Shown: in pieces, positions 10,235-19,727 of the stretch
How the letters are laid out: every line of letters starts with the position of its first letter
Position numbering within the stretch: position 1 is the stretch's first letter
Source: Streptomyces sp. NBC_01428
GTDB taxonomy: Bacteria > Actinomycetota > Actinomycetes > Streptomycetales > Streptomycetaceae
NCBI RefSeq assembly: GCF_036231965.1
Contig: NZ_CP109499.1
Location: 7,812,001 to 7,876,000, forward strand
Reading direction: 5' to 3'
Length of the DNA stretch: 64,000 bases
Notes under the pieces: model-generated
What the model saw: only the letters and a program-made list of their open reading frames with translations
The model's database searches: none
What the model was told of the DNA's origin: nothing
Program-made: the position numbers and the translations under genes

Positions 10235-10256
10235 ACCGAGATCGAATGACACGCGA

Positions 10257-11600
10257 TCAGATGCGGCGGGGCAGCCGCACGTAGGTGACCGTCGTCTCGA
10301 TACCGCTGTCCACGAGCCGGCCCTGCCCGTCGAACGCGCCCGACCCGTCCGTCATCCCGAAGTCGTTGTCGTTGATGAGGGCGAGCGTGTCGCGGTCCAC
10401 GCGCGCGACGCCCTCGATCTTGCCGGGAACCCCAGCAACCGTTCCCAGGTCGACGATCAGACGCTTGCCCAGCACCGGAACACCGGCGGCGGCCGGATCG
10501 TCGAGCTGCTCCAGCGACGGAGACGTGGTGTCGCGGTCGTACGGGCCGCCCAGGATGTCCGCACGACGTGTCAGCCGCACCTCGTGCAGGCGAGCGGACT
10601 TGTCGGTGCGCTCCTCGACGAGCAGCCGGTCGGGGCCGACCGCCACCACGGAGGAGATCTTCAGCTCGGACGTGTCGTCCTCGCTCGGGTCCACCACGTT
10701 CACCGGATCGAAGCGGTACGCGTACTCGGCCGTCACGGAGCGCTTCCCGGGCGAGAAGCGCAGCAGCCGGGTCGTGCGGGACGTGTCGCCCGCGTCGCCG
10801 TCCGGCAGCGAGAGCGGGCTCTGCAGCGCCATCACCAGGTCGCCGCCCGGGAGTTGCGTGAGCCCTTCGAGACCGCGGTTGATCTTCCGGTGCAGCAGAA
10901 TCGCGGGCAGCGCCTCCACCACGGGGTAGTCCGTGCCGGTCAGGTGCAGTCCCTTGGGGACGTAACGCGTGAGCACCTTCCCGCGCGCGGAGACGTGGAG
11001 CAGCGACGGACCGTACTCGTCGACGAGCCAGAACGACCCGTCCGCCGCCCGTACGATGCCCTCGGTGTCCACGCCGTTCGGGTTGTACGGCAGCGGGGTC
11101 TGCGCGTCGAAGGAGTACGGCGCCTCGTCGCGTCCCGCCTGGTTGGAGAGCCCGGTGACCGGCTTGCCGGACGACGTGGTGATCGGGATCGCGTCGATCA
11201 CCTTCACCGCCCCGCCGGTCACCCGGATCCTCACGATCGCCGGGTCGAAGCCCGGCACCGGGAACGTCCGGCGCTTGGCGCCGTCCACCTTGATCTGGCC
11301 GTTGGGCCCACGGTCGGTGACCGTCCAGAACTCGCCCTTGCGGCCGGTCGGGTAGATGTCGCTGCCGATGCCGCCGAGGTCGACGCCCCGGTCGTTGTCC
11401 ACCGTCCCGGGCAGCAGCCCGTTGCTGAACGTCCCCAGAGGGAGGTCGCCGAGGGCCGCGGTGTGCGTCACCCTCGGCTGCGCCGGCCCCGACGTCGCGT
11501 TCGCCCTGCCGGCCACCGCGAAGGCCGCCAGCAGAGCGAGCGGCACGCCGGCGGCGACGGACCGGTGGATGGGGCGTCTGCCGGCAGCGCGCGGGGACAT
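10257..11600 (-). CDS. Secreted esterase-like/phytase-like beta-propeller protein
   Basis: A 447-residue exported protein. The N-terminus is a signal peptide (arginines at 4-13, then VAAGVPLALLAAFAVAG, cleavage likely near ANA). The rest matches the Phytase-like/esterase-like family: TFSNGLLPGTVDNDRGVDLGG at the start, DEYGPSLLHVS and GLEGLTQLPGGDLVMALQSPL in the middle, KIEGVARVD and LALINDNDFG near the end. The ATG at 11600 has AGGAGG upstream. The enzymatic substrate is not known for most members; phosphoester or ester hydrolysis outside the cell is the family expectation. It is convergent with the septum-like gene. Confidence 0.85.
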   Translation of the reverse strand: MSPRAAGRRPIHRSVAAGVPLALLAAFAVAGRANATSGPAQPRVTHTAALGDLPLGTFSNGLLPGTVDNDRGVDLGGIGSDIYPTGRKGEFWTVTDRGPNGQIKVDGAKRRTFPVPGFDPAIVRIRVTGGAVKVIDAIPITTSSGKPVTGLSNQAGRDEAPYSFDAQTPLPYNPNGVDTEGIVRAADGSFWLVDEYGPSLLHVSARGKVLTRYVPKGLHLTGTDYPVVEALPAILLHRKINRGLEGLTQLPGGDLVMALQSPLSLPDGDAGDTSRTTRLLRFSPGKRSVTAEYAYRFDPVNVVDPSEDDTSELKISSVVAVGPDRLLVEERTDKSARLHEVRLTRRADILGGPYDRDTTSPSLEQLDDPAAAGVPVLGKRLIVDLGTVAGVPGKIEGVARVDRDTLALINDNDFGMTDGSGAFDGQGRLVDSGIETTVTYVRLPRRI

Positions 11601-11688
11601 GGAGCCTCCTGGGAAACAGGTTCGTTGACAGCGGCCAGAGTCGGCCCCGGCGTCTAACGAAGTCCGACAGCGAGGTGAACGGCGGCCG

Positions 11689-12951
11689 TCAACCAGTCGT
11701 CGGGTCTTCCTCGGCGATCGCGAGCGCGGTGGCCGGGTCGGGCGTGGCCGGCCCCGCCGGAGCCCAATGGCCCCGTTCCTTGCGGTAGGGCCACCATCTG
11801 CCGTCCCGGCCGAGACGGAGCTGCGTGCCTCTGGCGACCGCGGTCCAGCGATTGCGGTCCGCCCGCAGCCGGGGCCGCTCGTCCTCGTCCCAGGCGGTGT
11901 GCAGAGCCGCACGCGCGCGTGACAGGGACTCCGCCTCGACGTCCCACGCGTCGTCCAGGACCGAGAGCGCGCAGACACCGCCGTACCGCCAGGCCCTTAC
12001 CGCGAGAGCCAGTTCCTCGCGTTCCCGACACGAGCCACCGGCCAGCCGCTCCGCGACCCCCTCCGGCGGGTCGCACGCCGCCAGCCGAACGGCATCCTGG
12101 ACGAGGGACAACGCCTCCGGTGCGGTGCTGCGCCCCCCGGGTGCGCGGCCGAACGCCTCGGCGAGCAGCAGGTGCGCCTCCTGAGCCGCCGCGCGAGCGA
12201 TGAACTCCAGGGCGACGGGGTCGACTCCGGCAGTCGGTGTGCCCTCGGTCTCCAGGGACGGCGGAGTCCCGGGCTGTTCGGGCCACTCCGGGTCGGTCGG
12301 AAGAGGCGGAAGGATGTCGCCCGCCGCATAGGCCTCCAGGGCGTCCACCCCTCCCTCCGTGTCGCCAGGATCGTCCGAGGGCTGCGCCACGCGTCCCTGG
12401 AGGGCTTCCAGGAGCGCGCGCTCACCCCGCCCCCGCAACAGCAGCAGGACGAACGGGTCCTCGTCGAGCAGCAACGCCACCTGGTAGCAGAGGGCGGCGG
12501 TGTGGCCGCAGTGGTCCCAGGCGCCGCACTCGCACTCCGCGTCCAGATCGCCGAGCCCCGGCAGGAGTTCGACGCCCGCGGCCGCCGCGTCCTCGACGAG
12601 GTGGGGAGGCATGTCGCGGTCGAGCAGCGCGGCGACGTGTCCGGACCGCTCGGCGGCCATGTCCAGGAAGAGATCCCAGTGCTCCTGCGACAGTTCGTGC
12701 AGCAGAACGTCCGCCCGGTGAGCGGTTCCGTCGCGGTCCTCGACGACCGCCGTGACGCGTCCGGGCCGTACGGAGACCGCGCCCACCGCTCCCGCGCGTG
12801 CCAGCCTGCGGCCCGTCTTCACCTGCCCGGAGTCCAACGCCGCGTCCTCCAGGGCACGCAGCCAGGCCCGGCCCCACCACGTCTGTGCGAAGCTCCGCCC
12901 GCGCGTGGGCGGCAGCGCTCCGAACGTGCGCTCCTCGTCCCGATCCGTCAT
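11689..12951 (-). CDS. SWIM zinc-finger protein
   Basis: A 420-residue protein whose recognisable element is a SWIM zinc finger near residues 138-152: CECGAWDHCGH gives the C-x-C-xn-C-x-H ligand set used for nucleic-acid or protein binding. The N-terminal FAQTWWGRAWLRALE is the usual start of the actinobacterial SWIM family. The ATG overlaps the stop of the SNF2 helicase gene by four bases (ATGA), so the two are translationally coupled. SWIM proteins next to SNF2 enzymes are a recurrent pair; the finger probably helps target the helicase to DNA or RNA, but the biological process is not established. Confidence 0.88.
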   Translation of the reverse strand: MTDRDEERTFGALPPTRGRSFAQTWWGRAWLRALEDAALDSGQVKTGRRLARAGAVGAVSVRPGRVTAVVEDRDGTAHRADVLLHELSQEHWDLFLDMAAERSGHVAALLDRDMPPHLVEDAAAAGVELLPGLGDLDAECECGAWDHCGHTAALCYQVALLLDEDPFVLLLLRGRGERALLEALQGRVAQPSDDPGDTEGGVDALEAYAAGDILPPLPTDPEWPEQPGTPPSLETEGTPTAGVDPVALEFIARAAAQEAHLLLAEAFGRAPGGRSTAPEALSLVQDAVRLAACDPPEGVAERLAGGSCREREELALAVRAWRYGGVCALSVLDDAWDVEAESLSRARAALHTAWDEDERPRLRADRNRWTAVARGTQLRLGRDGRWWPYRKERGHWAPAGPATPDPATALAIAEEDPTTG

Positions 12952-15899
12952 CGTGCGCCCCCTCGCAACTCCACCAGGTCGGCCAGTTCCGCGTCGGTCA
13001 GCTCGGTGAGCGCTCCTTCACCCGCGCTCAGGACGGCGTCCGCCAACCGCTGTTTGCGACGCAGCATGTCGGCGATGCGGTCCTCGATGGTCCCCTCGGT
13101 GATGATGCGGTGCACCTGCACGGGCCGGTTCTGGCCGATGCGGTACGCGCGGTCCGTGGCCTGTGCCTCGACGGCGGGGTTCCACCAGCGGTCGTAGTGC
13201 ACGACGTGCTCCGCGCGCGTCAGGTTGAGCCCGGTGCCGGCGGCCTTCAACGACAGCAGGAAGACCGGGATCCCGCCCTCCTGGAAGCGTTCCACCATCG
13301 CCTCGCGTTGCGGGACGGGCGTTCCGCCGTGGAGGAACTGCGTCGTCACCCCGCGCTCCGCCAGATGGCGCTCGATGAGGCGTGCCATCCGCACGTACTG
13401 GGTGAAGACCAGCACGCTCGCCCCCTCCGAGAGGATGGTGTCGAGGAGTTCGTCCAGCAGTTCCAACTTGCCCGACCGGCCGGGAATCCTGGGCCGCCCC
13501 TCCTTGAGGAACTGGGCGGGGTGGTTGCAGATCTGCTTGAGCCCGGTGAGCAGCTTCACGATCAGACCGCGCCGGGCCATGCTGTCGGCGGCGGCGATCT
13601 CCGCGAGGGTCTCGCGGACCACGGCCTCGTACAGGCCGGCCTGTTCCGGGGTGAGGGACACGGCGCGGTCGGTCTCGGTCTTCGGCGGCAGCTCGGGTGC
13701 GATGCCCGGGTCCGACTTGCGACGGCGCAGCAGGAACGGCCGGACCAGCCGGGCGAGCCGGTCGGCGGCCCCGGGGTCCTGACCGCCCTCGACAGCCTGC
13801 GCGTAACGGCTGCGGAAGGTGCCGAGCCGGCCGAGCAGACCCGGTGTCGTCCAGTCCAGGATCGCCCACAGCTCGGAGAGGTTGTTCTCGACGGGAGTGC
13901 CGGTGAGCGCCACGCGTGCGCGCGCGCCGATGGTGCGCAGCGCCCGTGCGGTCGCCGAGTAGGGGTTCTTGACGTGCTGGGCCTCGTCCGCCACCACCAG
14001 ACCCCAGGGCACCTGGCCGAGCCGGGGCGCGTCGAGCCGCATCGTGCCGTACGTCGTGAGGACGAACTCGCCTTCGGACAGGCCTTCCAGGCTCCGCCGG
14101 GCACCATGGAAGCGGCGTACCGGAGTGCCGGGGGCGAAGCGTTCGATCTCCCGCTGCCAGTTGCCCAGCAGGGAGGCCGGACAGACCACCAGTGTGGGGC
14201 CCGCGGCCGACGCGTCCGCCTGCCGGTGGAGGTGCAGGGCGATCAGGGTGATCGTCTTGCCGAGACCCATGTCGTCGGCCAGGCAGCCGCCCAGTCCCAG
14301 AGAGGTCATCCGGGCCAGCCAGTTGAGGCCGCGCGACTGGTAGTCGCGCAGCGTGGCACGCAGCTCCGCGGGCTGCCCGACCGGCTGCTGCGCCTCGGGG
14401 TCGGTCAGCCGCTCCCGCAGGGTCGCCAGCCATCCCGTGGGCTCCACGTCGACCCGGTGGCCGTCCACCTCGGCGGAGCCCGTCAGAGCGGCGCTCAGCG
14501 CCTCGACCGGCGTGACCTTGCGGTCCCGGCGTTCCCGCGCCCGGCGGACCTCCTCGGGGTCGACGAGAACCCACTGGTCGCGCAGCCGCACCATGGGCCG
14601 CTTCGCCTCGGCCAGCCGGTCCAGTTCCTGTCGTGTGAGCTGCTGGTCGCCGAGCGCGAACCGCCAGTCGAACGAGAGCAACGCGTCCGCCGACAGGAAG
14701 GACGGCACGTCCGAGACCGTCCTGTCGCGTGATCCCTCGTCGCCGGCCGGCCCCTCGTGCGGGCCGTCCGCGAGGGCGTGAGGGCCGACGATCGCGCGGG
14801 CGGTCACCTTCCGCACCAGTTCCTTGGGCCAGTGCACGTCGACACCGGCGAGCGCCAGAAGCCGCCCGCCCGCTCCGAGGAGTTCGCCGACCTCCTCGTC
14901 GGCGAGTTCGACCGCGTCCGGAACCGCGGCCGACAGCAGCGGAGCCAGCGGCGGCCAGCTCTTCGCGGCACGGCGGAGGGCGAGCAGGGCGGTCATCCGC
15001 GCGCGTGGGCCGAACGGTGAGGAACCCGCCCACACGCTTGCGGCGTCCGCCACGAGGGCGGGGTCGTGCGCGCTGTGCAGCTGGACCACGGCCCGGAAGA
15101 CCGGCGAAGGATCTTCCGGCCCGGTCGACGCGAGGGTCGGTGCCTCGACGCGCAGTGAGATACGCACGTCGGCCTCGTGCGTCTCCGCGACCTCCGCGGT
15201 CCAGGCACGATGCTGCGGCACTGGCCGGGGTTCCGGCGCCGCGAACGCCGGGCCGCCCGCTGCCAGTGCCGCCGCAGGGGAGCGCGGCAGGGCATCGGCG
15301 ACGGCGTCCAGGAAGGCCCGAACGAGCCCTTCGGGATCGGCCAGTCGCGAGGGTGCCACGATGCCGTCCCCCGGACGGCCGGGAGTGTCCGTGGTTTCCG
15401 GGTCCTCGTCCGCCACCCTGGAAAGGGCCCGCGTCGGCACGGCGTGTGCCTCCGGGGGCATCGCCGCGGCCAGTTCACGGACGCGCTCCAGGTCCCGTGC
15501 GCTCAGCGGGCCGGCGCGCCAGGCGTCGTGGTCGTCGGCCGTCACTCCCGGCAGCAGGAGCCCGCGCGCGGCGAACTGGAGGGCGAGCACACCGGCAGCA
15601 CCCCAGAACGCAATCGACCGGTGCGCCTGCGCCGCGGCACGCGCGCGCGTGAGGACCGGCAGGGCGGCCCGCACCGGCAGCAGCACCGCGGGCACCGAGA
15701 CGGTCTCGACTTCATCCCCCATGGGCAGGGCAACCGTCAGGTCGCCGACCGAGCCGGAGGTCACCGACGGGGGCGACTCGCCGTCCGGGCACCAGAACGC
15801 GACGCTGCCCGAGCGCGGCGGATCGGCGGGTACGAACACGGCGCAGCAGCGGGCCAGTTCGGAGATCTCGGCGGCGTCGACCGCGGGAATCCTCTGCAC
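12948..15899 (-). CDS. SNF2-family DEAD/DEAH-box helicase
   Basis: A Swi2/Snf2 ATPase of about 983 residues. The N-terminal half is poorly conserved and family-specific. The motor occupies the C-terminal 450 residues: Walker A DDMGLGKT near 540, DEAQ box near 637, ALTGTPVENNLSELW, and C-terminal helicase motifs LLSLKAAGTGLNLT and QATDRAYRIGQNRPVQVHR. These enzymes translocate on DNA and remodel nucleoprotein. The open frame reaches 16118; I prefer GTG 15899, which follows GAGGGA, because the upstream part is atypical, but the start is uncertain. It is coupled to the SWIM gene 3' of it. Confidence 0.85.
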   Translation of the reverse strand: MQRIPAVDAAEISELARCCAVFVPADPPRSGSVAFWCPDGESPPSVTSGSVGDLTVALPMGDEVETVSVPAVLLPVRAALPVLTRARAAAQAHRSIAFWGAAGVLALQFAARGLLLPGVTADDHDAWRAGPLSARDLERVRELAAAMPPEAHAVPTRALSRVADEDPETTDTPGRPGDGIVAPSRLADPEGLVRAFLDAVADALPRSPAAALAAGGPAFAAPEPRPVPQHRAWTAEVAETHEADVRISLRVEAPTLASTGPEDPSPVFRAVVQLHSAHDPALVADAASVWAGSSPFGPRARMTALLALRRAAKSWPPLAPLLSAAVPDAVELADEEVGELLGAGGRLLALAGVDVHWPKELVRKVTARAIVGPHALADGPHEGPAGDEGSRDRTVSDVPSFLSADALLSFDWRFALGDQQLTRQELDRLAEAKRPMVRLRDQWVLVDPEEVRRARERRDRKVTPVEALSAALTGSAEVDGHRVDVEPTGWLATLRERLTDPEAQQPVGQPAELRATLRDYQSRGLNWLARMTSLGLGGCLADDMGLGKTITLIALHLHRQADASAAGPTLVVCPASLLGNWQREIERFAPGTPVRRFHGARRSLEGLSEGEFVLTTYGTMRLDAPRLGQVPWGLVVADEAQHVKNPYSATARALRTIGARARVALTGTPVENNLSELWAILDWTTPGLLGRLGTFRSRYAQAVEGGQDPGAADRLARLVRPFLLRRRKSDPGIAPELPPKTETDRAVSLTPEQAGLYEAVVRETLAEIAAADSMARRGLIVKLLTGLKQICNHPAQFLKEGRPRIPGRSGKLELLDELLDTILSEGASVLVFTQYVRMARLIERHLAERGVTTQFLHGGTPVPQREAMVERFQEGGIPVFLLSLKAAGTGLNLTRAEHVVHYDRWWNPAVEAQATDRAYRIGQNRPVQVHRIITEGTIEDRIADMLRRKQRLADAVLSAGEGALTELTDAELADLVELRGGAR

Positions 15900-16197
15900 A
15901 GCGATGACGTATCCCTCGGATTCATCAAATTTGACTACTGAGTCGAGTCGCCGAGAGTACAGCACGACGGGTGCGGACGGGCACGGCCTGACCGCGCGAG
16001 ACCGCGGCCCCGCGAAGAGTGATGCCCCGAGTTCCCGAGAGGGGTGCCACCCCCCTGGGAGGCCGGGGGAAAGCCCCGCACGGAACGGGGTGGTCGCGCC
16101 ATGGCCGCCGGAGGCCACCGATTCGTACGTTTCATCAGGTCAGCCCACTTCCTGAGAGATCAGGTCGGCCCGCTCCCCGAGAGACCGGAGACCCGCC

Positions 16198-17253
16198 ATG
16201 GCCCAGACCGCCGCCGTCCTCGCAGAACCCGCCCCGAGGGAGAGCGCGAGGGCTGCACCCGGCAGCGATTTCGCACCCCTCCTGCGCGAGGTCAAGGAAC
16301 GTGGACTGCTGGACCGGCGTCATGGCTGGTACGCACGCGAGATCGTCGTGAACCTGCTGAGCCTGGCCGCCGTGGTCACCGGCGTCGCCCTCATCGGAGA
16401 CTCCTGGTGGACCCTGCTCCTCGCGCCGTTGCTCGCCGTCCTGGGTGCCCGGACGGCGTTCATAGGCCACGACGCGGGCCACTCCCAGATCACCGGTGAC
16501 AAAGCGGTCGGCCGCGCCATCGGCCTGGTCCACGGCAACCTGCTCCTCGGTATGAGCTACGCCTGGTGGAACGACAAACACAACCGGCACCACGCCAACC
16601 CCAACCACGTCGACAAGGACCCCGACGTCCTCGCAGACGTCCTGGTCTTCACCAGCGGCCAGGCACACGAGCGGACCGGATTCCGGCGCTGGCTCACCCG
16701 TAACCAGGCCTGGCTATTCTTCCCGCTGACCCTCCTCGAAGGCATCGCCCTGAAGATCCACGGATTCCAGGACCTTCGCCGGCAGCCGCCACGCGAGCGT
16801 GCCGTGGAGGCCCTGCTGCTCGTCACGCATGTCGTCGCCTACGCGGCACTGCTGTTCACCGTCCTGTCCCCGGGCAAGGCGCTGGCCTTCGCGGCCCTTC
16901 ACCAGGCACTGTTCGGGCTGCACCTGGGGATGTCCTTCGCGCCCAACCACAAGGGCATGGAGATGCCCGACCCGGACGGCGAGCGTTGGGGGCATCTGCG
17001 CCGACAGGTCCTCACCTCGCGCAACGTCCGGGGCGGCGTCCTCACGGACTGGTTCCTCGGCGGTCTCAACTACCAGATCGAGCACCATCTGTTCCCCAGC
17101 ATGCCCCGCCCGCACCTGCGCCGAGCCCAGCCTCTGGTGCGCGCGTACTGCGCCGAGGTGGGTATTCCCTACGCTGAGACCGGGCTCGTCGACTCCTACC
17201 GGCAGGCCCTGCGCCACATGTACGAGGTCGGGGAGCCCCTCAGGGTCGAGTAA
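16198..17253 (+). CDS. Membrane fatty acid desaturase
   Basis: A 351-residue integral membrane di-iron desaturase. The three histidine boxes are clear: HDAGH (91-95), HNRHH (128-132) and QIEHH (293-297), with membrane segments at about 50-88 and 205-245. The QIEHH third box places it near acyl-lipid/linoleoyl-CoA-type front-end desaturases rather than the classic delta-9 HxxHH type. The product would be unsaturated membrane fatty acids, acting from the cytoplasmic membrane. The ATG at 16198 follows CCGGAG. It stands alone, followed 105 bases later by a tiny membrane protein. Electron donor genes (ferredoxin or reductase) are not adjacent. Confidence 0.92.
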   Translation: MAQTAAVLAEPAPRESARAAPGSDFAPLLREVKERGLLDRRHGWYAREIVVNLLSLAAVVTGVALIGDSWWTLLLAPLLAVLGARTAFIGHDAGHSQITGDKAVGRAIGLVHGNLLLGMSYAWWNDKHNRHHANPNHVDKDPDVLADVLVFTSGQAHERTGFRRWLTRNQAWLFFPLTLLEGIALKIHGFQDLRRQPPRERAVEALLLVTHVVAYAALLFTVLSPGKALAFAALHQALFGLHLGMSFAPNHKGMEMPDPDGERWGHLRRQVLTSRNVRGGVLTDWFLGGLNYQIEHHLFPSMPRPHLRRAQPLVRAYCAEVGIPYAETGLVDSYRQALRHMYEVGEPLRVE

Positions 17254-17358
17254 GGGGCGTACCTCAGGGACGTATCAGGGTCGCGGTCCGGAACCGTGGG
17301 ACGCAGGGACCCGTTCTCACGACAGAGAGCGGCAGCAGCCGCGGAGGAGGCGACAGAC

Positions 17359-17541
17359 ATGTCGAAGAACGCGAAGATCGCCGCAGGGGGTGTGGCGGTC
17401 GGCCTGATCCTGTTGATCTGGCTGCCCTGGTGGGCCGCCTTCCTGATCGTGCTGGGCGTTCCGGCGGCCGCGTACCTGGCCCTGGACCCCTCGCAGCGGC
17501 GCAGGCTGCGCCGCGTCACGCGCAAGGAGATCGGCCGCTGA
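17359..17541 (+). CDS. Small membrane protein (60 residues)
   Basis: A 60-residue protein with two hydrophobic stretches (AAGGVAVGLILLIWLPWW and AAFLIVLGVPAAAYLAL), probably a two-pass or hairpin membrane protein, ending in a basic tail (SQRRRLRRVTRKEIGR). ATG 17359 is set by an excellent GGAGGAGG eight bases upstream; the longer open frame from 17296 lacks one. It follows the desaturase on the same strand and is closed by the strong hairpin at 17611-17643. I do not recognise a family; short proteins of this kind are common in streptomycetes and mostly uncharacterised. Confidence 0.75.
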   Translation: MSKNAKIAAGGVAVGLILLIWLPWWAAFLIVLGVPAAAYLALDPSQRRRLRRVTRKEIGR

Positions 17542-17610
17542 GGGGCGCCGGGCCTCCGTTCGCCGGCACTGGCGAGGGTCGGCGGACCGGGGCGGCGGAG
17601 GACTGACGAG

Positions 17611-17643
17611 GACGGCGTCACCAGGTCTCCTGGTGGCGCCGTC
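17611..17643. terminator. Strong bidirectional hairpin
   Basis: A 15-base-pair stem (GACGGCGTCACCAGG against CCTGGTGGCGCCGTC, one G-U pair) closed by a TCT loop, placed between convergent genes ending at 17541 and 17646. Confidence 0.85.
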
Positions 17644-17645
17644 GC

Positions 17646-18554
17646 TCAGCTCGGGCGTACCGCCATCTTGTCGAGGGCCTCAAGGAGGCCGGGCAGCTCC
17701 GGGCCGCGCCCCACGGGCAGGACCTCGCCCGGCTCGTCGTCGAGGAGGACGAACGCGATGTCGTCCGTCCTGGCGACCAGTGACCAGCCCGGACCGTCGG
17801 CGCGCAGGGTCCGGGCGTCTCCCGTGGCGAACGACGAGCGCACGCGGCCCAACGGGGGAGGGGCGTCCACGTAGGAGCGCGCCTCGGCCAGGACGCGGCG
17901 GACCGCCGTGCGTTCCTCGCCGTCACCGAGCTTCTCCGGCCCGGCCGGATCACCTTCGGCGTCTCCGGTGGCCTCGGTCTGCATCTCGTCGTCGCCGGAC
18001 TGTTCCGCGCCATCCGTGGACGCGAATTCGCCGTCGTCGATCTGGTCCCGCCACATCGCCCACTGGAGAGCGATCTCGTCGGCGCCCAGACGCCGCTGCG
18101 CGGGCCCCCAGGTGGTGGTGTCCGGAGGGGTCAGCGGAGGGCGTTCCGTGGGGTCGGTCGACGGATCGTGCGGGGCCGGGATGCCCGGGGCCGCGACAGC
18201 CACTTCGAGGGGCCAGCCGGGCAGCGCGGCGACCACCGTCCGCTCGTCCGGCGACAGCTCGTGCTCCATCCCGCAGTCCCAGGAGGCAATGGCCACGGCG
18301 ACCAGGGACACGTCGTCGATGACGACGGTCCACCGCGCGCCCTCCCCGTCCTGGCCGAGCACCAGGCCGTATCCCTCGGCGAGTGGCGCGAGGCCGAGTG
18401 TCGCACAGGCCTCGGGATAGTCGTCCCCCAGCACGCTGGGGAACTTCGCCGGTGTCAGCAGCACCGCCGTCAGTACATACAGCGCGTCGTCGTCCACGGT
18501 GGCGACGGCTTCCTCGTCCACGGTGGTGACGGCTTCTTCGTCCGTCCCGGCCAT
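17646..18554 (-). CDS. Conserved hypothetical protein, acidic
   Basis: A 302-residue soluble, acidic protein without a domain I can name. It has an N-terminal part beginning ALYVLTAVLLTPAKFPSVLG, a proline- and acid-rich middle (about 155-215), and a C-terminal block ending RTDDIAFVLLDDEPGEVLPV..LPGLLEALDKM. ATG 18554 is preceded by GGGAGG at ideal spacing; the 25-codon extension upstream is rejected. It is convergent with the small membrane protein gene, from which it is separated by the hairpin at 17611-17643. Its composition matches its neighbours, so it is probably vertically inherited. No function is proposed. Confidence 0.7.
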   Translation of the reverse strand: MAGTDEEAVTTVDEEAVATVDDDALYVLTAVLLTPAKFPSVLGDDYPEACATLGLAPLAEGYGLVLGQDGEGARWTVVIDDVSLVAVAIASWDCGMEHELSPDERTVVAALPGWPLEVAVAAPGIPAPHDPSTDPTERPPLTPPDTTTWGPAQRRLGADEIALQWAMWRDQIDDGEFASTDGAEQSGDDEMQTEATGDAEGDPAGPEKLGDGEERTAVRRVLAEARSYVDAPPPLGRVRSSFATGDARTLRADGPGWSLVARTDDIAFVLLDDEPGEVLPVGRGPELPGLLEALDKMAVRPS

Positions 18555-18690
18555 CCCAGCCTCCCGATCGGTCCATCTGTCGGCGCACCCTAATGCGACC
18601 GGAAGGCGCTTGTCACGGGCCTGAAACACATGCGGAGCTGCAGTTATCCGTCTGGACAGGGGCGAAACGCCCCCGGCGCGGCCGGCCGTG

Positions 18691-19008
18691 TCAGGCGGCG
18701 GGGAGTCCGAGCAGCGAGCGTGTGACCGTCCCGGGCGACTCGTCGCGTTCCCGGGCGAGGGCGATGACCGCCCGGCAGGCCAGTTCGGTCACCCCGAAGG
18801 AGAGCGCCTCGGGCGACACCCAGGAGGCCGCCTCGTCGATCCGCTCCTGATCGTCCTCGGCGCACGCGGAGACGTACGCCGAGGCCGCTTCGAAAAGGTT
18901 GTGGCCGCGCTTGCCGCCCTCGCGGGCCGCAGCGGGACCGACCCCACCGCGCTGTTCCTGCGTCTTCCTGCCTGCCATCGTGCGGATCCTGTCGAACATG
19001 CCTGACAT
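18691..19008 (-). CDS. Small conserved hypothetical protein
   Basis: A 105-residue protein starting at ATG 19008 behind GGAAGG. It has a basic N-terminus (MSGMFDRIRTMAGRKTQEQ), a glycine/arginine-rich linker, and a helical C-terminal part with alternating acidic and hydrophobic residues (FEAASAYVSACAEDDQERIDEAASWV). No domain is recognised. It lies downstream of the PadR regulator on the same strand, but a gap of 144 bases separates them, so co-transcription is not certain. The coding call rests on the ribosome site, third-position GC bias and a plausible globular composition. Confidence 0.6.
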   Translation of the reverse strand: MSGMFDRIRTMAGRKTQEQRGGVGPAAAREGGKRGHNLFEAASAYVSACAEDDQERIDEAASWVSPEALSFGVTELACRAVIALARERDESPGTVTRSLLGLPAA

Positions 19009-19152
19009 CCAGCCGCCTTCCCGTGCTCGATCGTCGTCGCCAAGCGTTCATCTGCCACTACTCAACGTAGAGTTGGAGGCGCGGTGACAGAAGGGGGCGC
19101 GGCCCGGTGAAGCGGGACCTGCCCGGTTCCGGGTGTGCGCGCCTGCCCGGTC

Positions 19153-19686
19153 TCACCCGCCCGCGGCGTCCAGTGAGTCGAGGGTGGCCCGCAGCCACGC
19201 CAGTTCGGCATCGCTGGTGGCCCGAGCGATGGTGAGGATGCCTCGCCGGAAAGGGTCGTCCAACTCTTCGGCCCGCACCGGTCGCTCACCGTCGTAGAAG
19301 AAGCTCGCCGGCTCCTCCAGGAACGCGAGCCGGCGGCGCAGCACCGTCGCCTGCGCCGACGGGTCCTCCAGATGCCTCAGGAAGGCAAGCACCGAGAACC
19401 ACCTGTTCTCGTCACTGATGTCCCGCCCGGCCGGTTCCGCGAGCCGGCGGCGCAGCTCGCGACCACCCTCCTCGGTGAGCGTCAGGACGTGACGAGGCGC
19501 GGCCACGGAACCGGGCTGCGTGGTGCGTTCCAGCAGGCCCGCGTTCTCCAGTCGCTTGATGGCGGGATACAGCGTGCTCTCCGCCACTGGCTTCACGTGC
19601 CCCGTCAGGGCGGTGATGCGCTTGCGCAGCTCATAGCCGTGCAGCGGGGTGTCGCAGAGAAATCCGAGGATGGCCAGCTCCAGCAT
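19153..19686 (-). CDS. PadR-family transcriptional regulator
   Basis: A 177-residue PadR-type regulator: an N-terminal winged helix (MLELAILGFLCDTPLHGYELRKRI; then AESTLYPAIKRLENAGLLER) and a C-terminal helical dimerisation domain like that of the PadR-s2/VirR group. Such proteins usually repress a neighbouring gene until a ligand binds. ATG 19686 has GGGAGG upstream; the first-listed ATG 13 codons further out has none. It is divergent from an alpha/beta hydrolase gene with 103 bases between them, and that gap contains a 20-bp palindrome at 19728-19747 that is the obvious operator candidate. Confidence 0.9.
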   Translation of the reverse strand: MLELAILGFLCDTPLHGYELRKRITALTGHVKPVAESTLYPAIKRLENAGLLERTTQPGSVAAPRHVLTLTEEGGRELRRRLAEPAGRDISDENRWFSVLAFLRHLEDPSAQATVLRRRLAFLEEPASFFYDGERPVRAEELDDPFRRGILTIARATSDAELAWLRATLDSLDAAGG

Positions 19687-19727
19687 GACCTCATCCTCCC
19701 GCACCCTCGTGGTACATCGCTTCATTG

